A program made the position numbers and the translations under genes. This document shows, piece after piece, positions 44,301 to 50,232 of a DNA stretch of 64,000 nt. Origin of the DNA: Lytechinus pictus (Eukaryota; Echinodermata; Echinoidea; Temnopleuroida; Toxopneustidae); NCBI RefSeq assembly GCF_037042905.1, contig NC_087251.1, positions 47,936,373-48,000,372 of the forward strand. The letters are read 5' to 3'. The notes below the pieces were generated by a model. That model did not search any database, had not been told where the DNA came from, and worked only from the letters and a program-made list of their open reading frames with translations. Position 1 is the first letter of the stretch, and every line of letters starts with the position of its first letter.

Positions 44301-46033
44301 TGGTCTTGCCGTGGTCGTTGTAGGTTTTCCGGCTACGCCTATCATCGAGGGCAGGGCTAGGATTTGCCTTTCTGCCTCGCACACCATAGAAATGCTTGAT
44401 GAGGTGAGTTGGCATATCATTTTTTAATATTTTCCATTTTTTGTCTGGCCTGCATAGGAGAGCGAGACTATAGCCGCTGCTTTTCTGACGACGATGGCGG
44501 TATCAACTTTGAAATCTTAACCTAAGGTTAAGTTTTTGAAATGACATCACAACTTAGAAAGTATAAGGACCTAATTCATAAAACTTGGGCATAAGTGTAA
44601 TCAAGTATTACTGAATATCCTACCAGATTTTCAGGTCACATGACCTAGGTCATAGTTCATTTAAGGTCAATGAACTTTGACCATGTTGGGGAATCAACAT
44701 CAAAATCTTAACCTATGGTTGAGTTTTTGAAATGTCATCATAACTTAGAAAGTATATGGACCTAGTTCAAGTTTTGTGATTTACAGTGTAGTGTGTTGAC
44801 AGTATGTCCACAAAGTGGACAATGTGAAAATGTGATTTATAGTGTAGTGTGTTGACAGTGTGTCCACAGAGTGGACAATGTGAAAATGTGATTTATAGTG
44901 TAGTGTGTTGACAGTGTGTCCACAGAGTGGACAATGTGAAAATGTGATTTATAGTGTAGTGTGTTGACAGTGTGTCCACAGAGTGGACAATGTGAAAATG
45001 TGATTTATAGTGTAGTGTGTTGACAGTGTGTCCACAGAGTGGACAATGTGAAAATGTGATTTATAGTGTAGTGTGTTGACAGTGTGTCCACAGAGTGGAC
45101 AATGTGAAAATGTGATTTATAGTGTAGTGTGTTGACAGTGTGTCCACAGAGTGGACAATGTGAAAATGTGATTGATAGTGTAGTGTGTTGACAGTGTGTC
45201 CACAGAGTGGACAATGTGAAAATGTGATTTATAGTGTAGTGTGTTGACAGTGTGTCCACAGAGTGGACAATGTGAAAATGTGATTTATAGTGTAGTGTGT
45301 TGACAGTGTGTCCACAGAGTGGACAATGTGAAAATGTGATTTATAGTGTAGTGTGTTGACAGTGTGTCCACAGAGTGGACAATGTGAAAATGTGATTTAT
45401 AGTGTAGTGTGTTGACAGTGTGTCCACAGAGTGGACAATGTGAAAATGTGATTTATAGTGTAGTGTGTTGACAGTGTGTCCACAGAGTGGACAATGTGAA
45501 AATGTGATTTATAGTGTAGTGTGTTGACAGTGTGTCCACAGAGTGGACAATGTGAAAATGTGATTCACAGTGTAGTGTGTTGACAGTGTGTCCACAGAGT
45601 GGACAATGTGAAAATGTGATTTATAGTGTAGTGTGTTGACAGTGTGTCCACAGAGTGGACAATGTGAAAATGTGATTCACAGTGTAGTGTGTTGACAAAA
45701 TGTGAAAATGTGATTCACAACGCTAGAAAGCTCAAACTTAACAGTGTGAAGGTGACTACACATTATGTGGGACACCGTTATTCCCACCAACAAAAAATTA
45801 GTGACATTTTATCTTAAACAGTACACAAATATATTTTGACAAGATAGATGAATTGAGGATATTTCACATTGCGGGCAGCTTTATTTTCATCTCACTTCCC
45901 TATTCACTTTGTTTCCTGTTCATTTTTACTACAGGCCTTGAAGATAATGGATGAAGTTGGTGACTTGCTCAATGCGAAATACTCCAGACGCCAGCTGATA
46001 AAGCAAGAGTTAAATGGCAACTGCCATACTTAG
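2208..46033 (+). CDS. SPTLC2: Serine palmitoyltransferase subunit 2, complete 12-exon gene (whole span)
   Basis: Catalytic large subunit of serine palmitoyltransferase, the PLP enzyme of the ER membrane that condenses L-serine with palmitoyl-CoA to 3-ketosphinganine, the first step of sphingolipid synthesis; it works as a heterodimer with SPTLC1. Seen here: coding exons 2208-2360, 16577-16744, 24614-24768, 33512-33657, 36377-36501, 37592-37685, 40598-40703, 41373-41592, 42055-42181, 43378-43513, 44274-44403 and 45935-46033. All junctions are GT/AG, phases agree throughout and the sum is 1659 nt, giving 552 residues against about 560 in vertebrates. An N-terminal hydrophobic helix lies at about residues 66-87, GSYNYLGF in exon 4, DEAHSIG at 341-347, and the PLP-binding lysine K376 in [24 protein letters not shown] is in exon 11. 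No stops or frameshifts interrupt the reading frame, so the gene looks functional. SPTLC3, a vertebrate paralogue, is less likely. Identity is very secure; exon 1 is the weakest part. Confidence 0.96.
2678..2985. repeat. Recent tandem duplication, about 162-bp spacing
   Basis: Two nearly identical copies (2680-2829 and 2843-2983) sharing CTCGAGTTTGAGC, GTTAATAATGACCCC and GGGTCGACCGGATTGAGCTC. The second copy lacks a few bases. No coding potential. Confidence 0.8.
3213..3413. mobile_element. Short hAT-like non-autonomous element
   Basis: Ends CAGGGGCGGATCCAGG and CCTGCATCCGCCAGTG are inverted repeats of the hAT type. Flanking 8-mers CTTTACAC (3205-3212) and CTTGACAC (3414-3421) match at 7 of 8. 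Contains three oligo-G tracts. Confidence 0.75.
3557..3820. mobile_element. Second hAT-like non-autonomous element
   Basis: Left end CAGGGGAAGATCCAGG and right end CCTGGATCCGCCCCTG are inverted. No convincing target duplication is visible, so it may be older or rearranged. Same family as the element at 3213. Confidence 0.55.
4297..5223. mobile_element. Nested hAT-like element with GCGCGAAGCGCG repeats
   Basis: Ends CAGTGGCGTACCG and CGTAGTTACGCCACTG are imperfect inverted repeats; TATGTCCA is duplicated exactly on both sides (4289-4296, 5224-5231). The interior has four spaced copies of a GCGAGCGCGAAGCGCGAGCT block, each followed by similar text ending in a TATCTCAC/TCATTAAC-type motif. It is inserted in the left arm of the 10.8 kb element. 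A related copy begins at 47935. Confidence 0.85.
5566..6420. repeat. Left inverted arm of the 10.8 kb element
   Basis: Reverse complement of 13780-14980 with moderate divergence. Rich in CCTAGCAACCA motifs (5877, 5930, 6332, 6352). No open frame of note. Confidence 0.75.
7380..9935 (+). pseudogene. Decayed non-LTR retrotransposon (Jockey/CR1-like)
   Basis: Conceptual pieces in several frames match a LINE polyprotein in order. An AP-endonuclease part lies at 7388-7880 (YKPPN, RDFNSHS, followed by HRPIGLKV). Reverse transcriptase pieces follow from about 8560 ([38 protein letters not shown]), then a C-terminal part to about 9935 ([37 protein letters not shown]). Frameshifts and stops are frequent and the YADD box is lost (YELYIASQ at that position), so it is inactive. 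Superfamily assignment is from memory. Confidence 0.85.
10310..11065 (-). pseudogene. Second decayed LINE copy, opposite strand, 3' part only
   Basis: On the - strand, pieces in order: [64 protein letters not shown] and [12 protein letters not shown]...[11 protein letters not shown]. These are the end of the reverse transcriptase and C-terminal region of the same family as 7380-9935, which reads [15 protein letters not shown] there. Frameshifted and 5'-truncated. Confidence 0.8.
11801..12403. mobile_element. TTAA-flanked foldback element 1
   Basis: Ends AGGACAAGTCCACC and GGTGGACTTGACCT with TTAA on both outer sides (11797-11800, 12404-12407). The arms are inverted for about 140 bp (ATCGGATGTAAAATAAGAAA against TTTCTTATTTTACATCCGAT). 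The centre has no coding sequence. Confidence 0.9.
12438..12650 (+). mobile_element. tRNA-derived SINE
   Basis: Pol III A box TAGCTCAGTCGG at 12446-12457 and a degenerate B box GAATTTGATTCT at 12488-12499, spaced as in a tRNA but with no foldable intact tRNA. The body then continues with GGCGCATCCTCATTACCAGG and GGACATTAAGCTGTCCGTCC. Probably inactive since the B box has decayed. Confidence 0.75.
13181..13713. mobile_element. TTAA-flanked foldback element 2
   Basis: Ends AGGGATGGTCCAGGC and GCCTGGACCATCCCT. Left flank is TTAA (13177-13180); the right is TTAC, one base altered. Arms include AGGTGGGCTGATGATGTCA and its inverted copy TGACATCATCAGCCCACCT. Confidence 0.88.
13780..14985. repeat. 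Right inverted arm of the 10.8 kb element
   Basis: Reverse-complement partner of 5566-6420, with repeated GTTGCTAGGCAAC motifs near 13800, 13975, 14153 and 14590. It is longer than the left arm copy, suggesting insertions or deletions in one arm. Confidence 0.75.
15965..16222. mobile_element. Palindromic MITE of the GGGCCCCGTCTTA family, left end truncated
   Basis: Right end CTCTTTGTAAGACGGGGCCC; the left part (TTGATCCAATCATTCGTAACTC and ATGGAAATCCATC) is its inverted partner lacking the terminal few bases. Related copies are at 34783 and 46741. Confidence 0.7.
16577..16744 (+). CDS. SPTLC2: SPTLC2 exon 2 (residues 52-107), membrane anchor
   Basis: Phase 0 at both ends, acceptor tttttcag and donor AAG|gtatgt. 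It encodes the [11 protein letters not shown] segment followed by a hydrophobic helix ([19 protein letters not shown]), which corresponds to the single N-terminal transmembrane segment of SPT large subunits. The EAFEE/SFEE motif just before the helix is typical of SPTLC2. Confidence 0.93.
17447..19375. repeat. GGTAAATACCG / TTTCCCGG repeat, split by a nested element
   Basis: Left part at 17447-17520 (GGGCGGTAAATACCGTCCGG) and right part at 19255-19375 (ATTTCCCGGTGAAAAG, CGGGAAATAAGCC, ending GCCAACCACACCAGG) look like the two inverted ends of one element (GGTTGGGCGG against its partner). The middle includes the insertion at 18150-18999. No target duplication identified. Confidence 0.45.
18150..18999. 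mobile_element. Nested element with AAGGCGGGGTAAGTTG inverted ends
   Basis: Perfect 16-bp inverted ends AAGGCGGGGTAAGTTG and CAACTTACCCCGCCTT. Further internal copies of GGGGTAAGTTGNGCCAC occur at about 18353 and 18377, and inverted at about 18598, 18622, 18963 and 18982, so both arms carry repeated motifs. No ORF of substance; flanking duplication unclear. Confidence 0.7.
19697..22504. mobile_element. 2.8 kb TTAA-flanked element built from an internal tandem repeat
   Basis: Perfect inverted ends GGACGTTCCACAGTTA and TAACTGTGGAACGTCC, with TTAA on each outer side (19693-19696, 22505-22508). The interior from about 20480 to 22170 is at least seven diverged tandem units of roughly 220-245 bp, each with GAGCACATGGACCCCAT, ATATTCCTCTACAAATCTAG and GATGAAAATGACATGGATTT. 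No transposase, so non-autonomous; TTAA duplications point to a piggyBac or Kolobok-type enzyme. Confidence 0.88.
22725..24222. mobile_element. Dispersed repeat with GTCTCGCCTGCAT ends and about 163-bp tandem units carrying DR1 motifs
   Basis: GTCTCGCCTGCAT at 22732-22744 and its inverse ATGCAGGCGAGAC at 24186-24198 mark the ends. In between are about eight units; each has CATGAAACTTGGACATAAGG, CAGGTCACATGACC and AGGTCAAAGGTCA. Perfect AGGTCAAAGGTCA is at 22922, 23114, 23277 and 23440; later units are degenerate. Related pieces are at 34286-34670 and 44442-44790. Lies in SPTLC2 intron 2. Family affiliation unknown to me. Confidence 0.8.
24614..24768 (+). CDS. SPTLC2: SPTLC2 exon 3 (residues 108-158)
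   Basis: Starts in phase 0 after ttattgcag and ends TTC AA|gtaagt, leaving two bases of a lysine codon. It encodes [13 protein letters not shown] and IRDNWNVPI, closely matching the juxtamembrane conserved block of SPTLC2 (LYQDFENFYTR, IRDNWNRPI). Confidence 0.96.
25261..25647. mobile_element. MITE, TA-flanked
   Basis: Inverted ends CCCCTTTCATAAACCCAATA and TATTGGGTTTATGAAAGGGG, with TA on both outer sides. The interior repeats CCGCATTATTTGG / ATGCGGATAAT motifs in both orientations. Confidence 0.85.
27216..27720. mobile_element. Oligo-G-ended element with perfect 8-bp target duplication
   Basis: Ends CCGGGGGGG..GCACTTCC and GGAAGTGCCCCC..CCCCCCGG, with the inner inverted stretch CACTTCCATTGATGAGTGGA. 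ATGAACTC is duplicated exactly at 27208-27215 and 27721-27728. The interior shares GTACTAAACCCAATGA and CAAGGGTATCGTTTTGTTTC with 50950-51240. Confidence 0.88.
27752..28160. mobile_element. MITE with AGGGC..GCACCAGCCCGAG ends
   Basis: Left end AGGGCCGTCTGCACCAGCC and right end GGCTGGTGCAGCACCGCCCT are imperfect inverted repeats. The interior is full of ATCTCGAGATT and TAGCGCGCTA palindromes. Target duplication uncertain (TATA-like on both sides). Confidence 0.8.
28277..28870. mobile_element. TTAA-flanked foldback element 3
   Basis: Ends AGGGGAATCCAACC and GGCTGGATTCCCCT with exact TTAA on both sides (28273-28276, 28871-28874). Arms are inverted for over 100 bp with moderate divergence. Confidence 0.9.
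30473..30936. mobile_element. TA-flanked MITE, GGTGGTTTC ends
   Basis: Inverted ends GGTGGTTTCGAACCGCCT and GGCGGTCTGAAACCACC with TA outside. The interior has repeated AAAGTTCTCGTAA and TTTGCTTTCACATTGCCAA motifs and a near-perfect hairpin GTATTTTCTGATCGGG / CCCGATCAGAAAATAC. A truncated copy lies at 34111-34285. Confidence 0.85.
31499..31944. mobile_element. TTAA-class foldback element 4, left end truncated
   Basis: Inverted arms GGCAATGCGACCAAGATCTG and its partner AGATCTTGGTCGCATTGCC. Right end CATTCTCCT is followed by TTAA (31945-31948). The matching left end was not found. Confidence 0.7.
32556..32873. mobile_element. TA-flanked MITE, CCGTGTTTACAC ends
   Basis: Perfect inverted ends CCGTGTTTACACTTAATCGG and CCGATTAAGTGTAAACACGG; TA (or TAT) on both sides. 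The interior has short hairpins (CGCGGTTCAGAACCGCG). Confidence 0.9.
33512..33657 (+). CDS. SPTLC2: SPTLC2 exon 4 (start of PLP fold)
   Basis: Acceptor acattttag; the first base completes the split lysine codon. It encodes [11 protein letters not shown], the start of the alpha-oxoamine synthase fold, and [13 protein letters not shown], equivalent to the vertebrate [13 protein letters not shown] block. Ends GAG TTA G|gtgaat, so the glycine codon is split with exon 5. Confidence 0.97.
34104..34670. repeat. Chimeric repeat: truncated GGTGGTTTC MITE joined to DR1-type repeat
   Basis: 34111-34285 matches the left part of the 30473 MITE, breaking at GCGAGAT. From 34286 the sequence is the 3' part of the 22725-24222 family (CAGGTCACATGACCAAGATC, AAAGGTCA), ending GCAGGCAAGACTGCCAGAGG. 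Located in SPTLC2 intron 4. Confidence 0.75.
34783..35661. mobile_element. GGGCCCCGTCTTA-type MITE split by a pogo/Tigger-like remnant
   Basis: Left part GTCTTACAAAGAGTTATGATTG.. at 34783-34885 and right part GATCAGTCGTAACTTTTTGTAAGACAGGGCCC at 35627-35661 are inverted ends. Between them, ACAGTACTGTCTGACCTCCGG (from 34890) and its imperfect inverse CCGGATAAGAGAGGTCGAACTGT (to 35581) resemble pogo-type ends. The inner 690 bp shows no intact ORF. Preceded by an oligo-G run at 34765-34781. Confidence 0.55.
36377..36501 (+). CDS. SPTLC2: SPTLC2 exon 5
   Basis: Acceptor tctatccag, donor GGA AAG|gtaatt. It encodes [10 protein letters not shown] and [13 protein letters not shown], matching the family block [13 protein letters not shown] that packs near the PLP site. 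Confidence 0.97.
36577..36910. repeat. Foldback repeat of TTTGGTCTAATTGCC motifs
   Basis: Left half repeats TTGGTCTAATTnCC and TTTGGTCTAC; the right half has the inverse (GTAGACC, ACTAGACCAT, AATAGACAAAATGG). Same family as 43630-44015. Confidence 0.65.
36926..37078. repeat. Microsatellite (TAATGTATATGTA)n
   Basis: About four perfect 13-bp units at 36929-36988, then a degenerate return at 37045-37075 ending in (TA)n. Confidence 0.85.
37592..37685 (+). CDS. SPTLC2: SPTLC2 exon 6
   Basis: Acceptor tttctctccag, donor AAC A|gtaagt. It encodes [20 protein letters not shown], matching [20 protein letters not shown] of vertebrate SPTLC2; the conserved histidine of NHAS contributes to the active site in this enzyme class. 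Confidence 0.97.
37975..40540 (+). pseudogene. Decayed Penelope-like retroelement, interrupted
   Basis: Pieces in order: [146 protein letters not shown] and, past the insertion, [13 protein letters not shown] and [11 protein letters not shown]. [19 protein letters not shown] and CPTELIS are PLE reverse-transcriptase landmarks. Several stops and frameshifts; the box normally reading DVxSLYT is not recognisable; no GIY-YIG endonuclease part seen. Located in SPTLC2 intron 6. Inactive. Confidence 0.85.
39656..40158 (+). mobile_element. LINE 3'-tail insertion inside the Penelope-like element
   Basis: Non-coding block starting CTTTGCATCC and ending AAGAATGAAAATAAATTGAA followed by a (TTGAA)n tail (about four units). 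It interrupts the PLE between [23 protein letters not shown] and [14 protein letters not shown], which are contiguous in the family. The pentamer tail is typical of L2/CR1-like LINE 3' ends; a 5'-truncated insertion is inferred. Confidence 0.6.
40598..40703 (+). CDS. SPTLC2: SPTLC2 exon 7
   Basis: Acceptor aattttctacag, donor TAT AG|gtaagt. It encodes [12 protein letters not shown] and [18 protein letters not shown]; the VEGIYSMEGS signature is completed across the junction with exon 8. It lies only 60-70 bp downstream of the decayed Penelope-like element of intron 6. Confidence 0.97.
41373..41592 (+). CDS. SPTLC2: SPTLC2 exon 8, PLP-lysine exon
   Basis: Acceptor tgcatgatcag, donor TCA AAG|gtgaga. 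It encodes [37 protein letters not shown] and [20 protein letters not shown]. The lysine of TFTKSFG (residue 376 in this model) is the Schiff-base lysine of the family, and D341/H344 of DEAHS are the cofactor-contacting positions. All are intact. Confidence 0.98.
42055..42181 (+). CDS. SPTLC2: SPTLC2 exon 9
   Basis: Acceptor ttggtgcag, donor GAA G|gtaata. It encodes [15 protein letters not shown] and [16 protein letters not shown], equivalent to the vertebrate ELIDYLRTHSHSAVY ... PPVVEQ stretch. Confidence 0.97.
42318..42462. mobile_element. Short palindromic MITE, CACAAAGCTGTTCGTAAGT
   Basis: Left TTTCACAAAGCTGTTCGTAA and right TTACGAACAGCTTGATGAAA are inverted; internal CGACTGGTGA / TCACCAGTCG pair as well. 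Same family as the ends at 53945-54490. In SPTLC2 intron 9. Confidence 0.8.
43378..43513 (+). CDS. SPTLC2: SPTLC2 exon 10
   Basis: Acceptor cctttcacag, donor CTG GC|gtgagt. It encodes [19 protein letters not shown] and [15 protein letters not shown], matching NTRYFRRRLKEMGF and DSPVVPLMLYMPAK of vertebrate SPTLC2. Confidence 0.97.
43630..44015. repeat. Foldback repeat of CCAATTCGTCTAAT motifs
   Basis: Left: TTTAGTCCAATGCCATTCCG and many GTCTAATnnCCA phrases; right: CGGAATGGCATTAGACTAAA and TATTAGACCAATTGG phrases. The two halves are inverted. In SPTLC2 intron 10. Confidence 0.75.
44274..44403 (+). CDS. SPTLC2: SPTLC2 exon 11
   Basis: Acceptor ttattccgtag, donor GAT GAG|gtgagt. It encodes [20 protein letters not shown] and [16 protein letters not shown]; the [11 protein letters not shown] block is a hallmark of SPT large subunits. 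Confidence 0.97.
44442..44778. repeat. 5' part of the GTCTCGCCTGCAT / DR1 repeat
   Basis: Begins TTTTTGTCTGGCCTGCATAG with AGCGAGACTATAG, then one and a half tandem units with degenerate half-sites (CAGGTCACATGACCTAGGTC). It stops abruptly at about 44770 where the minisatellite begins. Confidence 0.8.
44773..45710. repeat. Minisatellite, 56-bp unit, about 16-17 copies
   Basis: Unit includes TGATTTATAGTGTAGTGTGT, TGACAGTGTGTCCACAGAG and TGGACAATGTGAAAATG; successive units begin exactly 56 bp apart (44831, 44887 and so on). Copies are nearly identical, with edge variants (GATTTACAG in the first, GATTCACAG in two of the last). The unit holds a TGTCCAC..GTGGACA inverted pair. A 84-codon open frame on the - strand is a by-product: three units (168 nt) give a 56-residue period. 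In SPTLC2 intron 11. Confidence 0.97.
45935..46033 (+). CDS. SPTLC2: SPTLC2 exon 12, C-terminus and stop
   Basis: Acceptor tttttactacag. It encodes [19 protein letters not shown] and a short divergent tail ending at a TAG at 46031-46033. The core matches the vertebrate EIDEVGDLLQLKYSR region; the human protein has a longer acidic tail, absent here. Confidence 0.95.
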   Translation, partial: ALKIMDEVGDLLNAKYSRRQLIKQELNGNCHT

Positions 46034-46600
46034 CTTCAACTTACACTGCCTTCAGCCGAACAAATGCAATCAAGTCTTCCTACAACTCAGAACAAATGTC
46101 TTTGTAAAACTAAGTTTATTGCTTGAATTAAATGATATTATTGATCTTCTGCATGGTTTTTGTAATAATCCATATAAAGCAACTCATCAATCTTCATTCT
46201 GAGAATTTTATTGTAGTACTTCTTTATTAATTCAGTGCTTCCTTGCATGAATAGGATTTCCAGTCAGCTAGCTTGATTACCAATGTAATATTTTTTTGTT
46301 GTACAATATTTAACCTTAATAGCAACTCATTAATTTTCATGCTGAGAATGTTTATTGTTAATTCCTTTTTATTTGTTAATGCAGTGCTTCCTTTCCCTTA
46401 CAGGATTTCCAGTAAGCTAGCTTGATATTTGCCAACAATGCTGTATTTTTCTTTCTTCGTACAATATCCAACTGTTGTTTTGTGGTATTTAGTGTTTTAT
46501 CTTTGTGCATCCTTTTCCTTCTTTCTATAAACTTGAACAGGATTGGGAAAAGAAAATTTATGTATTAATAAAAAAACAAACTCGTAGTGTGTTATGAAAA
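46034..46600 (+). other. SPTLC2 3' UTR with candidate poly(A) signal
   Basis: AT-rich sequence after the stop codon. AATAAA at 46567-46572 is the first good hexamer and would give a 3' UTR of about 550 nt. The UTR contains a degenerate internal repetition (a block with CAACTCAT..AATTTTCAT..GAGAAT.TTATTG recurs near 46178 and 46325). No coding potential. Confidence 0.5.
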
Positions 46601-46740
46601 ATTGCCATACTGAGAAGTAAGTGGAAAACTGGGGAGCATTTCACAAAACATAACAGTGAATATTAACTGACTATACTACTGAAATCCTTGCATCTGATTG
46701 GCTCAGAGCACTGACTAGGTGCTTCATGAAACACTCCCCG

Positions 46741-47014
46741 GGCCCCGTCTTATAAAGAGTTACGTTCGATCAGATCAATCACAACTATGGACGGCCAGCA
46801 ACGTCAACATCTAAAAATGCAAATTTCTTCAAAATATTTTCTAGATATCAATGTATATTCATAAATTCATCATTCTCTTGAAGATGCAGTATGATTTTTT
46901 TCTTTACTAAAGAGATTGTGCACATTTCCTGTAGAAAAAAATTATGGTATTGATGGATTTCCATACAGGTGAGATTAATTGGATCAATCGTAACTCTTTG
47001 TGAGATGGGGCCCT
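46741..47014. mobile_element. Palindromic MITE, GGGCCCCGTCTTA family
   Basis: Ends GGGCCCCGTCTTATAAAGAG and CTCTTTGTGAGATGGGGCCC inverted. The interior continues inverted (GATCAGATCAATCACAACTA against TTGGATCAATCGTAACTC). Most complete copy of the family in this window. Confidence 0.85.
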
Positions 47015-47369
47015 GAACTCTGTCCCTGTAAAGTGACCTTGAGAGGTTAATGATGAAAATATAACAAAAGATTCTCCTGACCAAATGTACTTTCAAAACA
47101 GACACCTCACATGGCATCTTGTCATGACTTCTAATAATATGATACCAAGTATCAAGCGCAGTAGAGTAACTGTGCTTTATGAATGGATATACATGTATTA
47201 TTATTATTATAATTATTGCTTTGGCCTTGTGGTATGGGATCTCTTTCATAAATAACTACGTCATTGATTCTAATTTCAGGTGATTTGTTGCTCAGGTTCT
47301 TTTTTTTATTGATTTACCACTCGTGGGATGGAACATCCTATCAGCAAATGCTGTTTTTAGTAGGGGTCC

Positions 47370-47372
<3 letters not shown>

Positions 47373-47401
<29 letters not shown>

Positions 47402-47862
47402 CACTCTAATTTTTTTTTGATGGGGGTGTGCCTCACGAAACTCTGAAATGGGGGTCTAAGGAACTGACTAAAAGGGCAAAGTACGGGGTCTTGGGATCTA
47501 AATATATACCGTGTGGTGTGAAAAACGGTCTACGGAACGGGATCGCGGCACTGTAGGTAGAGCGTTGCGCATGCGCTCGCCATGCATGGAGCGGCTATTA
47601 ATTATATGTTGGGAGCTGCAAAGCCGTACGTGTAACTTTTGCATGCGGTCTCATGCTTGACAATTTTGGCAGGGCTGGGGAACTGAGATGTCTCATAACG
47701 AGGGTCTTGCGAGCGGGGCTGGGTGGCTTCTGAACTGAAAATTTGTCATTCAGAGTATCTAGGGAACTGAAAATTAGGTCTGAAAAAGGGGGTCATCAAA
47801 GCGGCACGTCCACGTACCACCAATACATGTATATGTGAGTGCCCCCCCCCCCCCCAGGGGGT
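47373..47862. mobile_element. Oligo-G-ended element
   Basis: Starts with a run of about 28 G then CACTCTAA, and ends GAGTGCCCCCCCCCCCCC: inverted ends of the same type as 587-1658. The interior has GGGGTCTAAGGAACTGA and AACGGTCTACGGAACGG phrases. Flanking duplication not clear because of the G/C runs. Confidence 0.6.
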
Positions 47863-47934
47863 GCATACACACAAAATAAAAAGTACAATGTATACAGTCA
47901 TCACCATTGCTGTACACATGCCCACAGTGGCATA

Positions 47935-48440
47935 CCGTGGGCCACAGCATTAAGGGGGCACCAGCAAAAAATTTGAGTCACTTCTTGCGCTCAGTTGCCA
48001 GGTATGACCTAATAGAGACATTTTAAGGACAGTGCCATTAAACGGATATGTATTTCACTGATCAAATAATGCGAGAGCGAAGCCCGAGCTGAAAATTTTT
48101 GATTATCAGACCTAAAAAGGGACATTATATAAGCAAATTGTTGTAATCATGATACGTACCCGTCTCGCTAAACAACAATAAGAGCGCAAAGCGCAAGCTG
48201 AAATTTTTGTATACATTGACCTCAAACTGACATTTTAAGGACTATATTTTAGGATTAAGAGTATACATATCTCACCATAGTCATCTAATGCGAGTGCCAA
48301 GTGCTTCCTGATTTTGTTAGAATTACATCTAAACACATGAAGCACTTGTAGTCTTTGTAATCATGATGACCATAGTATCTCACTACCGGTAATCAATTAA
48401 GAGCGCGAATATCTAGGCCCAGTGTTGTGGTCATTAATTT
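47935..48440. repeat. Truncated copy of the 4297-5223 hAT-like element
   Basis: Starts CAGTGGCATACCGTGGGCCAC and follows the 4297 element closely (GACCTAATAGAGACATTTTA, GATCAAATAATGCGAG, CCCGAGCTGAAAATTTTTG), with mutated GCGAAGCGC blocks. No right end found. Confidence 0.75.
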
Positions 48441-50230
48441 TGTCAATTCCTAGTAAAATCATACCAGAATCTTTGCACAAATTGTAAGTACTTGATTAAT
48501 ATTACAAACCAGTGGCTTAATGAGAAAAAAAATTGAGGGGGCCAGACATGGCATATGGGGTAAAATTTCAAGAACAAAAATCTTTGACCAAGCAAACAAA
48601 TATTTCACAATTTTTATACATCTTTTTAATGATAGGTTTTGACATAATATTCAGAAAATAGAAAGTATTTCAACCCCCTTTTTTCCCCCTTTTATTTTCT
48701 CGCTTTTTTTCTATGTCAGTTCATGATATTTGAAAAGAATTAATTTTTTCTTTTTACCAAACCAATCTTGCATCTTTGATGATAATTTTTCATAGAATTT
48801 GTGAAGTTGGTTGTTTGGAATACATCTTGTGTGCAAACTTCATAAAGGTCTAGTTTGGAAACAGATTAAAAACTATTATACACTGCAATTTTCAGGAATT
48901 TGTAAATTTATTGTGTACATAATTTGGAATGTTTAAAATCATTTAGATGGTAAAAGATCTTTAACCCCCACACAGTACCTGTTACTATGTAACTTTTGAC
49001 CAGATCATATGATGTTGATACATTATCAGACCCTCTAATAAGAAGCAAAATCAGCTCAAAAAACTGATTTTGATGGTAAAAACTTCCAGGGCTGATCAAT
49101 TCTGTTTATATGAAAAATAGCATTACCCAAAGATCATGTTTTGATTTCCACTAAGATTTTGCATGTATTATCATACACACTATATGATGGGGTGTTATCA
49201 TATTTAATTTTTTAAAGCCAAATTGAAATTCTAATTCTTATCTAAATATTAGAATCTCAGTATATGATAAGAAAATAAAATATTTTGAATAGGTTTGTGT
49301 GATAAAAACATTTGATTACTAGTATTCTTTACTTGTATTCTTTACCAGCCAAAAAACGTTCCATATTTGGTTAAGTTAAATATTTTAGGGGAAAGTCTGG
49401 TCTGTGGTAGACCAGAACTGCTTGCCAATACATGAAATTTGTAAAACATGAAATTCATCCCAAACAGCTCTCATGTCTTTGAAAAATGTTCATAGAAATT
49501 GTGCAATCAATTGTAGTACATCTGCTATGCAAACGGCATTAAGGTCTTGTATGAAAACGGGTAAAAAACTACTGGCAATCTGTTAGATACGGTTTTGTAA
49601 GTTTCATCATATGAACCATATTATGAGGATGTGTGAGTGCATTGAAATATAAATGCAATGTGCCATAACTGTTATTTTTTTTTACTTAGTATTCCTTTAT
49701 CGTTCTCTTTTTAAAGCCAAATCAAAATTTTAATTCATATTCAAATCTTTGAATCTCTTTCATTTGAATATTTATAAAGTATTAATTTGTTTTGCATACT
49801 TGTGTATATTTTCCTTTTTGAAATAAATTCTGTTGGACAGTTGTTTTTCTTTTGTTCTGTATGAATGAATGGCAATGCCCATTAAAGGACATTTGAAATA
49901 TGTTAAATACGGTAGATATAAAACTGTGGTATCTTGTTTTTAATTTCCCTTCAAAAGTTCAAATATCAATAATCATTTATTCTTTACCCAAATTATGAAT
50001 AATCAAGATTCAAATTGAATGTATTTTTTAATGAAGCTGCTAACAGATCTAAAATCATGGTATTGGTGTTAATAATATCAAGCAACAGTGTCAGTAATAT
50101 TAAGCAATAACTGTGATATGCTCTGAACTTTGTTATTACTTTGATATATTTATGAGTAAAATTGTGATATGGATATGTACGTTATTCCCAACTGTTCTAT
50201 TGAAACTCTGCCTTTCACGACTAAATTGAC
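48441..50230. other. AT-rich intergenic stretch
   Basis: Contains a hAT-like end (CAGTGGCTTAATGAG at 48512) and a weak internal similarity between about 48600-49360 and 49440-49860 (both have TAGGTCTTG/AAGGTCT, TTAAAGCCAAATnnAAATT blocks), perhaps an old tandem duplication. No gene supported. Confidence 0.4.
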
Positions 50231-50232
50231 AG

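Noticed and set aside
45005..45259. 84-codon open frame with a repetitive His/Thr/Leu protein
   Set aside because: It is the - strand translation of the 56-bp minisatellite; the periodicity is imposed by the DNA repeat, and there is no independent sign of coding.
44773..45710. CRISPR-like array of regular repeats
   Set aside because: Units are contiguous and nearly identical with no variable spacers, and the context is an animal intron.
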